The notes under the pieces: generated by a model
What the model was told of the DNA's origin: nothing
The model's input: the letters and a program-made list of their open reading frames with translations, nothing else
Databases searched by the model: none
Assembly (NCBI RefSeq): GCF_900102035.1
Contig: NZ_LT629689.1
Span: 3,766,001 to 3,830,000, forward strand
Source of the DNA: Pseudomonas extremaustralis
GTDB taxonomy: Bacteria; Pseudomonadota; Gammaproteobacteria; Pseudomonadales; Pseudomonadaceae
Direction: 5' to 3'
Length of the DNA stretch: 64,000 nucleotides
Translations under genes and position numbers: made by a program
Shown: positions 10,423 through 18,231 of the stretch, piece by piece
How positions within the stretch are numbered: position 1 is the stretch's first letter
Layout of the letters: the number at the start of each line of letters is the position of its first letter

Positions 10423-10454
10423 CTCCCCCGAATTCGTGGGGGGGTTTGGGGGGG
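10423..10454 (+). other. C-run/G-run hairpin and double G7 tract upstream of algI
   Basis: A C5 run at about 10424-10429 can pair with the G7 run at 10438-10444 across GAATTCGT. A TTT and a second G7 run (10448-10454) follow. The two G7 runs could instead form a two-tract G-quadruplex. It lies 29-42 bp before the algI ribosome-binding site. Confidence 0.4.
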
Positions 10455-10495
10455 CTGCGGCCCTTGACTGTTGGTTTAAACATGGAGAGATCGGG

Positions 10496-12028
10496 ATGGT
10501 TTTCTCGTCCAATGTGTTCCTGTTTCTGTTCTTGCCGATCTTTCTCGGCTTGTACTACCTGAGCGGGCAACGCTATCGCAATCTGCTGCTGCTGATTGCC
10601 AGCTACGTGTTCTACGCCTGGTGGCGAGTGGACTTCCTGGCCCTGTTCGCGGCGGTCACGCTGTGGAACTACTGGATCGGCCTCAAGGTCGGTGCCGCCG
10701 GCGTGCGCACCAAGCCGGCCCAACGCTGGCTGCTGCTCGGCGTGGCGCTCGACCTGTGCATCCTCGGCTACTTCAAGTACGCCAACTTCGGTGTCGACAG
10801 CATCAACGTGATGATGAAGTCGGCGGGCCTGGAGCCGTTCATCCTCACCCACGTGCTGTTGCCGATCGGGATCTCGTTCTACATCTTCGAGTCCATCAGC
10901 TACATCATCGACGTGTATCGCGGCGACACCCCAGCCACGCGCAACCTCATCGACTTCGCCGCGTTCGTGGCAATCTTCCCGCACCTGATCGCCGGCCCCG
11001 TCCTGCGCTTTCGCGACCTGGCCGACCAGTTCAACAACCGCACCCACACCCTCGACAAGTTCTCCGAGGGCTGTACGCGGTTCATGCAGGGCTTCATCAA
11101 GAAGGTCTTCATCGCCGACACCCTGGCGGTGGTGGCCGACCACTGCTTCGCCCTGCAAAACCCGACCACTGGCGATGCCTGGCTTGGCGCGCTGGCCTAC
11201 ACCGCGCAGCTGTACTTTGATTTTTCCGGCTACAGCGACATGGCCATCGGCCTGGGCTTGATGATGGGTTTCCGCTTCATGGAAAACTTCAAGCAGCCGT
11301 ATATCAGCCAGTCGATCACCGAGTTCTGGCGGCGCTGGCACATCAGCCTGTCCACCTGGCTGCGCGACTACCTCTACATCACGTTGGGCGGCAACCGCAA
11401 AGGCACGCTGATCACCTACCGCAACCTGTTCCTGACCATGCTGCTCGGTGGCCTGTGGCACGGTGCGAACATCACCTACATCGTGTGGGGCGCCTGGCAC
11501 GGCATGTGGCTGGCGATCGAGAAAGCCATCGGCCTCAACACCTCGCCGCGCAGCTTCAACCCGATCCGCTGGGCGCTGACCTTCCTGTTGGTGGTGATGG
11601 GCTGGGTGATCTTCCGCGCCGAGAACCTGCACGTCGCCGGCCGTATGTACGGTGCGATGTTCAGCTTTGGCGAGTGGTCGCTGTCGGAACTCAACCGCGC
11701 CAACCTCACCGGCCTGCAAGTGGCGACCCTGGTGGTGGCCTACGCAACCCTGGCGTTCTTCGGCCTGCGCGACTTCTACAGCAACCGCCCTGCCGAGAAA
11801 ACCCAGGCGGCCGACCCGAGCCTGATCAAGGCCGTACCGGGCGACAACCCCGGCAGCATCCACGAACCCGGCTTCACCGTGGGCCGTGACGCCGCCGTGC
11901 AACCGGCCTACTGGACTGCCGACTGGCCCCGCTACGCCATGCGCGCGGCGGTGCTGCTGCTGTTCGTGGCGTCGATTCTGAAACTGTCGGCGCAGAGTTT
12001 CTCGCCGTTCCTTTACTTCCAATTCTGA
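10496..12028 (+). CDS. algI: Alginate O-acetylation membrane protein AlgI (MBOAT family)
   Basis: This polytopic inner-membrane MBOAT acyltransferase passes acetyl groups from a cytoplasmic donor to the periplasmic machinery (AlgJ, AlgX, AlgF). It has many hydrophobic helices and the MBOAT signature region: TEFWRRWHISLSTWLRDYLY followed by GLWHGA, containing the conserved catalytic histidine. The start at 10496 is chosen because GGAGAG sits seven bases upstream and the protein then begins MVFSSNVFLFLF like its family; the open frame continues upstream only into REP and poly-G DNA. Length is 510 (family about 510-520). algJ begins 11 bp later. Confidence 0.95.
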   Translation: MVFSSNVFLFLFLPIFLGLYYLSGQRYRNLLLLIASYVFYAWWRVDFLALFAAVTLWNYWIGLKVGAAGVRTKPAQRWLLLGVALDLCILGYFKYANFGVDSINVMMKSAGLEPFILTHVLLPIGISFYIFESISYIIDVYRGDTPATRNLIDFAAFVAIFPHLIAGPVLRFRDLADQFNNRTHTLDKFSEGCTRFMQGFIKKVFIADTLAVVADHCFALQNPTTGDAWLGALAYTAQLYFDFSGYSDMAIGLGLMMGFRFMENFKQPYISQSITEFWRRWHISLSTWLRDYLYITLGGNRKGTLITYRNLFLTMLLGGLWHGANITYIVWGAWHGMWLAIEKAIGLNTSPRSFNPIRWALTFLLVVMGWVIFRAENLHVAGRMYGAMFSFGEWSLSELNRANLTGLQVATLVVAYATLAFFGLRDFYSNRPAEKTQAADPSLIKAVPGDNPGSIHEPGFTVGRDAAVQPAYWTADWPRYAMRAAVLLLFVASILKLSAQSFSPFLYFQF

Positions 12029-12039
12029 GGGAGCCGACC

Positions 12040-13215
12040 ATGACCCGATCATTACGCGTCCTCTATATCAGCCTGTTCCTGGTGCTGCTGCTCGCCCTGG
12101 GCGCCTGGTCGCTGCGCAGTTTCCTGGGCTTCAGCACCAACGCCGACGCCACCGTGCTCAACGGCCGCTGGACCAAGGCCATCGAGACCCACTACGACGA
12201 AGCGTTCCCGATCAAGCGCCTGGGCACCAATCTCTGGGCCGCGCTGGATTACAAGCTGTTCAACGAAGGCCGCCCCGGCGTGGTGCTGGGCAGCGATCAC
12301 TGGCTGTACAGCGACGAGGAGTTCAACCCCGCCGTCAACGAAGACCAGAACCTGCAAGGCAACTACGCCCTGGTCGCAGGCGTGCGCCAGCAGCTCAAGG
12401 CCCAGGGCATTCAACTGGTGCTGGCCATCGTGCCGGCCAAGGTGCGCCTGTACCCGGAACACCTGAGTGAAGAGAAACCGGCGAGCATCCACGCCAACCT
12501 CTACCAGGACTTCCACGCCCGTGTCGCCGCCGACAGGATCATCGCCCCCGACCTGCTGGGCCCGCTGCAACAGGCCAAGCTCGCCGGCAAGCAAGTGTTC
12601 CTGCGCACCGACACCCACTGGACCCCGGACGGTGCCGAAATCGCCGCCAAGCAACTGGCCAAGACGATTGCCGACAAGACGCCCCTGCACGGCGAACCGC
12701 AGCGCTTTGTCACCGAGGCGGAAAAGACCGAACCGCACAACGGCGACCTGCGTCTGTTCCTGCCCCTGGACCCATTGTTCGAAAACCTGATGCCGCCCAA
12801 GGAACCGTTGGAAAAACGCGTCACGCACTTGGCGCAAACCCAAGGCGACGACGCGCTGTTCAGCGACAGCGAAACCCCAGTGGCCCTGGTGGGCACCAGC
12901 TACAGCGCCAACCCCAACTGGAACTTCGTCGGCGCGCTCAAGCAAGCCCTGGGCAGCGACGTGGTCAGCTACGCCGAAGACGGCCACGGCCCGATCCTGC
13001 CGATGCTCAGCTACCTCAAGAGCGACGACTTCAAGAACCGCCCGCCCCAGGTGCTGATCTGGGAATTCCCTGAACGCTATCTGCCCGTCAACAACGAAAT
13101 CGGTGATGCCGACCCGCAGTGGGTTGCGCAACTTAAACAAGCCGGTTCGCGCCAACAGAACATGGCACTCAACACCCTTGAAAAATCCGAGACGCCCGAC
13201 CGGGCGCACAACTGA
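12040..13215 (+). CDS. algJ: Alginate O-acetylation protein AlgJ
   Basis: This is a periplasmic SGNH-like acetylesterase/transferase anchored by an uncleaved N-terminal hydrophobic segment (about residues 7-27). The Asp-His pair is in DTHWTPDGAE and the nucleophile serine in LVGTSYSANP, matching the AlgX/AlgJ family layout. It acts with AlgI and AlgF in O-acetylation of alginate. GAGGGAG precedes the ATG. The 391-residue length is typical, and the gene is 16 bp from algF. Confidence 0.95.
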   Translation: MTRSLRVLYISLFLVLLLALGAWSLRSFLGFSTNADATVLNGRWTKAIETHYDEAFPIKRLGTNLWAALDYKLFNEGRPGVVLGSDHWLYSDEEFNPAVNEDQNLQGNYALVAGVRQQLKAQGIQLVLAIVPAKVRLYPEHLSEEKPASIHANLYQDFHARVAADRIIAPDLLGPLQQAKLAGKQVFLRTDTHWTPDGAEIAAKQLAKTIADKTPLHGEPQRFVTEAEKTEPHNGDLRLFLPLDPLFENLMPPKEPLEKRVTHLAQTQGDDALFSDSETPVALVGTSYSANPNWNFVGALKQALGSDVVSYAEDGHGPILPMLSYLKSDDFKNRPPQVLIWEFPERYLPVNNEIGDADPQWVAQLKQAGSRQQNMALNTLEKSETPDRAHN

Positions 13216-13231
13216 AAGAGAGGTAACTCAC

Positions 13232-13888
13232 ATGACTTTCACTACTACTCCGCGTCGTCTCGCCAAGACCCTGGCCCTGGTGGCCGGCATGAGCGTTGTA
13301 TCGATGTCCGCCTTCGCCGGGGGCGACGCCGCCCTGTACGGCCCGACCGCCCCGAAAGGCTCGAGCTTCGTGCGGGTGTACAACGCCAGCAACCAGGAAG
13401 TCAGCGCCACCGTCGGCGCCACCCACCTCAGCGACGTGGCCCCACTGGCCAGCAGCGACTTCAGCTTCATGCCGGGCGGCGACTACAGCGCCAAGGTCGG
13501 CAGCCAGACCGTGTCGGTCAAACTCGCGCCGGACCACTACTACACCCTGGTCAATAGCAGCAGTGGCCAGCCGCAGTTGATCGAAGAACCGCCGTTCAAG
13601 AACAAGCAGAAATCCCTGGTGCGCGTGCAGAACCTCAGCGACAAGGCCCTGACCCTGAAAACCGCCGACGGCAAGACCGACGTGGTCAAGTCCGTGGCCG
13701 CCAAAGGCCGTGGCGAGCGTGAGATCAACCCGGTGAAAGTCAGCCTGGCGCTGTATGACGGCGACAAGAAAGTCGGCGATGTGAAGCCCGTCGCCCTGGA
13801 ACGCGGTGAGGCAGCGGTGCTGTACGTCACCGGTTCCGGTAGCAGCCTGTCGCCAGTGTGGGTCAAGCGCCCCGTGTCGACCCGCTGA
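13232..13888 (+). CDS. algF: Alginate O-acetylation periplasmic protein AlgF
   Basis: This small periplasmic protein is required for alginate O-acetylation. A signal peptide (cleavage at SAFA/GGD, about residue 28) is followed by two beta-rich domains with repeated VRVYN/VRVQN-type strands. Length is 218 (family about 216). The ATG at 13232 is preceded by AGAGAGG. It is the last gene before a 220-bp gap that holds a REP doublet and the algA leader. Confidence 0.94.
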   Translation: MTFTTTPRRLAKTLALVAGMSVVSMSAFAGGDAALYGPTAPKGSSFVRVYNASNQEVSATVGATHLSDVAPLASSDFSFMPGGDYSAKVGSQTVSVKLAPDHYYTLVNSSSGQPQLIEEPPFKNKQKSLVRVQNLSDKALTLKTADGKTDVVKSVAAKGRGEREINPVKVSLALYDGDKKVGDVKPVALERGEAAVLYVTGSGSSLSPVWVKRPVSTR

Positions 13889-13910
13889 TTAATTTTCCGG
13901 ATTGACCCTA

Positions 13911-14020
13911 TCCCTGTAGGAGCGAGCTTGCTCGCGAAAATCGCCAATGACGACGCGGGCATTCTGGATGTACGCGGTGTCTGGGAGTTCTTCGCGAGCA
14001 AGCTCGCTCCTACAGAGGGA
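13911..14020 (+). repeat. REP doublet between algF and algA
   Basis: The arms TCCCTGTAGGAGCGAGCTTG (13911) plus CTCGCGA and their reverse complement at about 13991-14020 enclose a spacer. This is the TAGGAGCGAGCTTGCTCGCG subtype, shared with the copy at 36195. Confidence 0.85.
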
Positions 14021-14108
14021 ACGAGGTGTCAGTTCGGAGCGAGACAAAAACAAGAGTGAAACGACAAACCTTCGTAGCTCTGACCCAAATCGATTCAAGG
14101 AGAAACAC

Positions 14109-15560
14109 ATGATCCCAGTAATCCTTTCCGGTGGTAGCGGCTCACGTCTTTGGCCGCTTTCCCGCAAACAGTTCCCCAAACAATTCCTGGCCCTGACCGG
14201 CGAGCACACGCTGTTCCAGCAGACCCTGGAACGCCTGGTGTTCGACGGCATGGACACGCCGATCGTGGTCTGCAACAAGGACCACCGTTTCATCGTCAAC
14301 GAGCAACTGAGCACCCGTAAGCTCGAATGCCAGCGCATCCTGATGGAGCCCTTCGGCCGCAACACCGCGCCGGCCGTGGCGCTGACCGCGATGATGCTGG
14401 TCAACGAAGGCCGCGACGAGCTGATGCTGGTGCTGCCCGCCGACCATGTGATCGACGACCAGAAAGCCCTGCAACGCGCCCTGGCCCTGGCCACCGTGGC
14501 CGCCGAGCGTGGCGAGATGGTGCTGTTCGGCGTGCCGGCGACCCGTCCGGAAACCGGTTACGGCTACATCAAGTCCACCAACGACTCGCTGCTGCCCGAA
14601 GGCGTGAGCCGCGTGCAACAGTTCGTGGAAAAACCCGATGAAAAACGCGCCGTCGAGTTTGTCAAAAGCGGCGGTTATTTCTGGAACAGCGGCATGTTCC
14701 TGTTCCGCGCCAGCCGCTTCCTCGAAGAGCTGAAAAAGCACGACCCGGACATCTACGACACCTGCGTACTGACCCTGGAACGCAGCGCGCAGGACGCCGA
14801 CACAGTGACCTTCGACGAAGCCACCTTCGCCTGCTGCCCGGACAATTCCATCGACTACGCCGTGATGGAAAAAACCCAGCGCGCCTGCGTGGTGCCGCTC
14901 AGCGCGGGCTGGAGCGACGTGGGTTGCTGGGCGTCGCTGTGGGCGGTCAACGATAAGGACATCAACGGCAACGTCACCAAAGGCGACGTGGTGATCCAGG
15001 ACAGCAAGAACTGCATGATCCACGGCAACGGCAAGCTGGTGTCGGTGATCGGCCTGGAAAACATCGTGGTGGTGGAAACCAAGGACGCGATGATGATTGC
15101 CCACAAGGACAAGGTCCAGGGCGTCAAGCAGATGGTCGCGACCCTCAACGAACAGGGGCGCAGCGAAACCCAGAACCACTGCGAGGTCTACCGTCCGTGG
15201 GGTTCCTACGACTCGGTGGACATGGGCGGGCGCTTCCAGGTCAAGCACATCTCGGTCAAGCCGGGCGCGTGCCTGTCGCTGCAAATGCACCACCACCGCG
15301 CCGAACACTGGATCGTGGTCAGCGGCACCGCCGAAGTCACCTGTGACGACAACGTGTTCCTGCTCTGCGAGAACCAGTCCACCTACATCCCGATCGCCTC
15401 GGTGCACCGCCTGCGCAACCCGGGCAAGATCCCGTTGGAGATCATTGAAGTGCAATCGGGCAGCTATTTGGGCGAAGACGATATCGAGCGCTTCGAAGAT
15501 ATCTACGGTCGCTCCACGCCGGTCGAACGCGGCGTGTCGGTGAAAACTATCGCGCAATAA
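14109..15560 (+). CDS. algA: Bifunctional phosphomannose isomerase / GDP-mannose pyrophosphorylase AlgA
   Basis: AlgA supplies GDP-mannose for AlgD by catalysing fructose-6-P to mannose-6-P and mannose-1-P plus GTP to GDP-mannose. The N-terminal nucleotidyltransferase signature GGSGSRLWPLSRKQFPKQF is at residues 7-25, with FVEKP near 171. The C-terminal cupin-type isomerase domain carries the metal-binding QMHHHRAEHW near 391-400. Length is 483 (family about 481). The start at 14109 is supported by CAAGGAG nine bases upstream. It closes the operon and is followed by an intrinsic terminator. Confidence 0.96.
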   Translation: MIPVILSGGSGSRLWPLSRKQFPKQFLALTGEHTLFQQTLERLVFDGMDTPIVVCNKDHRFIVNEQLSTRKLECQRILMEPFGRNTAPAVALTAMMLVNEGRDELMLVLPADHVIDDQKALQRALALATVAAERGEMVLFGVPATRPETGYGYIKSTNDSLLPEGVSRVQQFVEKPDEKRAVEFVKSGGYFWNSGMFLFRASRFLEELKKHDPDIYDTCVLTLERSAQDADTVTFDEATFACCPDNSIDYAVMEKTQRACVVPLSAGWSDVGCWASLWAVNDKDINGNVTKGDVVIQDSKNCMIHGNGKLVSVIGLENIVVVETKDAMMIAHKDKVQGVKQMVATLNEQGRSETQNHCEVYRPWGSYDSVDMGGRFQVKHISVKPGACLSLQMHHHRAEHWIVVSGTAEVTCDDNVFLLCENQSTYIPIASVHRLRNPGKIPLEIIEVQSGSYLGEDDIERFEDIYGRSTPVERGVSVKTIAQ

Positions 15561-15573
15561 AACAGTCGTACAA

Positions 15574-15633
15574 GAAGCCCTCGCCCTGCTCACTGCGTCC
15601 CCATCCGCAGTGGGTGGGGCGGGGGCTTTTTTG
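15574..15633 (+). terminator. Intrinsic terminator of the alginate operon
   Basis: GAAGCCCTCGCCC pairs with GGGCGGGGGCTTTTTT across a central region; the T6 run directly follows the stem, 14 bp after the algA stop. Confidence 0.8.
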
Positions 15634-15660
15634 TTTGGGATTTGCGCTGGCTGTGAGGGC

Positions 15661-15740
15661 CTCATCGGGGGCAAGCCCCCTCCCACATTTGAATGTATTC
15701 ACAGATCAGAGGTGGGAGGGGGCTTGCCCCCGATGAGGCC
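15661..15740 (+). repeat. REP doublet downstream of algA
   Basis: CTCATCGGGGGCAAGCCCCC followed by TCCCACATTT at the left pairs with the inverted arm ending GGGGGCTTGCCCCCGATGAG at 15740. Confidence 0.85.
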
Positions 15741-15823
15741 CGCCCGGCCACCGCAGCACTCAAGGTAGCCAATCCCACCTACGCTTAAGTTAGGATGCTC
15801 GCTCCCTATTCGAGGTGGTCTCC

Positions 15824-16288
15824 ATGTTCTTCGGCGTTCTCCTGATCATCACCTGGCTGATCCTGCTGTTACGCTACCCGGCCAAAGCCTTGCCGGTTTC
15901 ACTCGCCGCCGCTGCCGGCCTGGGGCTGGTCGCGGTATGGGTGGTTTGGCTGGACAATCGCGAAGCCTCGCAACTGGCGCGCCTGGAGCTGCGCATCACC
16001 TACGCCCCCCAGGACTGCCCCGCCGACCGCCCACTGAAACTGACCCTGAACAACGGCAACAACGTACCGCTGACCGAACTGCGCTGGCGCGTCGCCGCCT
16101 ATGCACCGGGCGATACGGTCAACCTGGCCGACAACGTCTATGCGGCCCCCCGCTATCGCGGCCCCGGCGAACTGCAAGCCGGTGCCACTTGGGAAGATTG
16201 CCTGCCCACCCCACCGTTGCGCCCCGGCTATCGCCCGCAAACCCTGGAATTTCGCGCCGAGCATTTGCAAGGCAGTTTCTCGGACTGA
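15824..16288 (+). CDS. Small membrane protein of unknown function
   Basis: The product is 154 residues with two hydrophobic helices at about 1-17 and 23-42, then a soluble C-terminal domain of about 110 residues with two cysteines (in APQDCPADRP and WEDCLPTP) that could pair outside the cytoplasm. The soluble part reads like a small beta-sandwich (alternating LRITYA, LKLTLNNG, LRWRVAAY). The ATG at 15824 is preferred over an upstream GTG at 15815 because GAGGTGG at 15812-15818 is correctly spaced from it. It lies 14 bp before an SDR gene and is probably co-transcribed with it. I do not recognise the family with certainty. Confidence 0.75.
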   Translation: MFFGVLLIITWLILLLRYPAKALPVSLAAAAGLGLVAVWVVWLDNREASQLARLELRITYAPQDCPADRPLKLTLNNGNNVPLTELRWRVAAYAPGDTVNLADNVYAAPRYRGPGELQAGATWEDCLPTPPLRPGYRPQTLEFRAEHLQGSFSD

Positions 16289-16302
16289 CAAAGGACTGAT
16301 CC

Positions 16303-17115
16303 ATGCCCAACGTACTCATCACCGGTTGCTCCAGCGGTATAGGCCGCGCTCTGGCTGACGCATTCAAAGCTGCGGGCTTCGACGTATGGGCCAGCGCCCG
16401 CCGCCCGGACGACGTCGCCGCCCTTGGCGCCGCCGGCTTCAACGCCGTGCAACTGGACGTCAACGACAGCGCCGCCCTGCAACGCCTGGCCGAGCAATGG
16501 GGTGAACTGGACGTGCTGATCAACAACGCCGGCTACGGCGCCATGGGCCCGCTGCTCGACGGCGGCACCGCAGCGATGCAGCGCCAGTTCGAGACCAATG
16601 TGTTTTCCATCGTCGGCGTGACCCAGGCGTTCTTCCCCGCACTGCGTCGCAGCAAAGGCCTGGTGGTGAATATCGGCAGCGTTTCTGGGGTGCTGGTCAC
16701 GCCGTTTGCCGGCGCCTACTGCGCCTCCAAGGCGGCAGTACATGCGTTGAGTGATGCATTGCGCATGGAGCTGGCGCCGTTTGGCGTGCGGGTGATGGAA
16801 GTGCAACCCGGCGCCATCGACACACACTTTGCAAAAAACGCCGGCGCCCAGGCCGAGCTGTTGATCAACGAAAAATCGCCGTGGTGGCCGTTGCGCGAAG
16901 GCATTCGCGCACGCAGCCAGGCCTCCCAGGACAAACCAACACCCGCCAACGTATTTGCGGCCGATGTGCTTAAAGCCGTGCAACAGCAACAGCCACCGCG
17001 CCTGCTGCGCTCGGGCAACGGCAGCCGGGCATTGCCGTGGATGGCGGCGTTGTTGCCCAAGGGATTGTTGGAAACCGTGTTGAAGAAACGCTTTGGTTTG
17101 AAGGGCAATCTATAG
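16303..17115 (+). CDS. SDR-family NAD(P)-dependent oxidoreductase
   Basis: This is a classical short-chain dehydrogenase of 270 residues. The cofactor motif TGCSSGIG is at 7-14 and NNAG at 74-77; the catalytic Ser126, Tyr139 and Lys143 (YCASK) are intact. The substrate cannot be read from the sequence. The long C-terminal tail after residue 185 resembles the retinol-dehydrogenase-like subgroup. It is preceded by the small membrane protein gene and followed by a single REP and the convergent efflux operon. Confidence 0.85.
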   Translation: MPNVLITGCSSGIGRALADAFKAAGFDVWASARRPDDVAALGAAGFNAVQLDVNDSAALQRLAEQWGELDVLINNAGYGAMGPLLDGGTAAMQRQFETNVFSIVGVTQAFFPALRRSKGLVVNIGSVSGVLVTPFAGAYCASKAAVHALSDALRMELAPFGVRVMEVQPGAIDTHFAKNAGAQAELLINEKSPWWPLREGIRARSQASQDKPTPANVFAADVLKAVQQQQPPRLLRSGNGSRALPWMAALLPKGLLETVLKKRFGLKGNL

Positions 17116-17127
17116 CTGACTCAGTCA

Positions 17128-17160
17128 ACTGTGGGAGGGGGCTTGCTCCCTCCCACCAGT
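17128..17160 (+). repeat. Single REP palindrome
   Basis: ACTGTGGGAGGGGGCTTGC then TCCCTCCCACCAGT forms one imperfect hairpin between the convergent SDR and efflux-adaptor genes. Confidence 0.75.
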
Positions 17161-18020
17161 CACTCCGGCGTTTGGTTGACGATCACGGTGCAGGTGATAC
17201 CCGCCGCCAGTAACACGCCTTCGGGCACTTCATCGATATGAATCCGCACCGGCACGCGCTGGGCCAGGCGCACCCAGTTGAAGGTCGGGTTCACGTCGGC
17301 GACCAGCTCGCGGCTCTCCGGGTTGTCGCGGTCGTAGATGCCGCGGGAGATGCTTTCCACGTGGCCTTTTAGGGTCTCGCCGCTCATCAATTGCATATCG
17401 GCTTTGTCGCCGACTTTCACATGGGGCAGTTTGGTTTCTTCGAAGAAGCCATAGACCCAGAACGAGTTCATATCCACCACGGCCATCTTGGCTTCGCCGA
17501 TGCGCGCGTAGTCGCCACGGTGCACGTTGAGGTTGGTGACGTAGCCGTCCACCGCAGCCAAGACCTGGGTGCGCTTGAGGTTGAGTTCCGCCGCTTCCAA
17601 TTGCGCCTGGGCGTGCTGGTAGTCGGCCAGGGCCGAGTCGGCGATGTTGCCGGCGTCGTCGCGGTTTTCCTTGGAGATCACCAGGGCGTCGAGGTCGGCA
17701 CGGCGGTGGGCGTTGTCCTTGCGCATTTCCCAAGTGGCTTTGCGCGAGGCAACCAGGGCTTGGGCCTGTTTGACGGCGAGACGGTAGTGTTCGGGGTCGA
17801 TCTGCATCAGCAGGTCGCCCTTTTTCACCAATTGGTTGTCACGCACCGGCACGTCGACCACTTCGCCGGTGACGTCGGCGGCGACGTTGATGATGTCAGC
17901 CCGCACACGACCGTCGCGGGTCCAGGGCGTTTCCATGTAGTGCACCCACAACGTGCGGCCAATCCAGATTGCCAAAGCCAGTACCAGCAGGGTGGCGAGC
18001 AGGCTGAAAAACTTTTTCAT
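17160..18020 (-). CDS. HlyD/EmrA-type efflux adaptor (AaeA-like)
   Basis: This periplasmic membrane-fusion protein has one N-terminal anchor helix (about residues 4-24), the lipoyl/barrel-sandwich half-motifs around TGEVVDVPVRDNQLVKKGD and LAAVDGYVTNLNVHRGD, and an alpha-helical hairpin between them. The product is 286 residues, the size of AaeA-type adaptors. It is the last gene of a four-gene operon with an outer-membrane factor, a FUSC permease and a DUF1656 protein. In the Aae family this set exports aromatic carboxylic acids such as p-hydroxybenzoate; the substrate here is inferred from organisation only. Confidence 0.88.
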   Translation of the reverse strand: MKKFFSLLATLLVLALAIWIGRTLWVHYMETPWTRDGRVRADIINVAADVTGEVVDVPVRDNQLVKKGDLLMQIDPEHYRLAVKQAQALVASRKATWEMRKDNAHRRADLDALVISKENRDDAGNIADSALADYQHAQAQLEAAELNLKRTQVLAAVDGYVTNLNVHRGDYARIGEAKMAVVDMNSFWVYGFFEETKLPHVKVGDKADMQLMSGETLKGHVESISRGIYDRDNPESRELVADVNPTFNWVRLAQRVPVRIHIDEVPEGVLLAAGITCTVIVNQTPE

Positions 18021-18030
18021 CGGGGCATTC

Positions 18031-18231
18031 TCAACGGTAGACGGTCAGCGCCAGGGCGCCGAACAGGCAAACGAACAGGCTCAGGCGCAGCAACGCCGGG
18101 TGCCAGAAAAAACGGTACAGGTCGAACCCGGCCAGGAAGCGGTCCAGCGCCCAGGCGAGTCCCGCCGCGATCAGGAACATCAGGGTCATGGTCGGCATGT
18201 AGACGCCATGAAAGGCGATTTCACGAGGCAT
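18031..18231 (-). CDS. DUF1656 small inner-membrane protein (AaeX-like)
   Basis: The product is 66 residues beginning MPREIAFHGVYMPTMTLMF, with two transmembrane helices (about 12-30 and 42-62). DUF1656 proteins are found between FUSC permeases and their adaptors, as with AaeX. The ATG overlaps the end of the FUSC gene by 11 bp, and the stop is 10 bp before the adaptor start, so it is translated within the operon. Its molecular role is not established. Confidence 0.85.
   Translation of the reverse strand: MPREIAFHGVYMPTMTLMFLIAAGLAWALDRFLAGFDLYRFFWHPALLRLSLFVCLFGALALTVYR

Noticed and set aside
10319..10495. Possible N-terminal extension of AlgI through the REP and poly-G DNA
   Set aside because: A proper ribosome-binding site and the family N terminus are at 10496; unlike algK, the REP here lies upstream of the real start.
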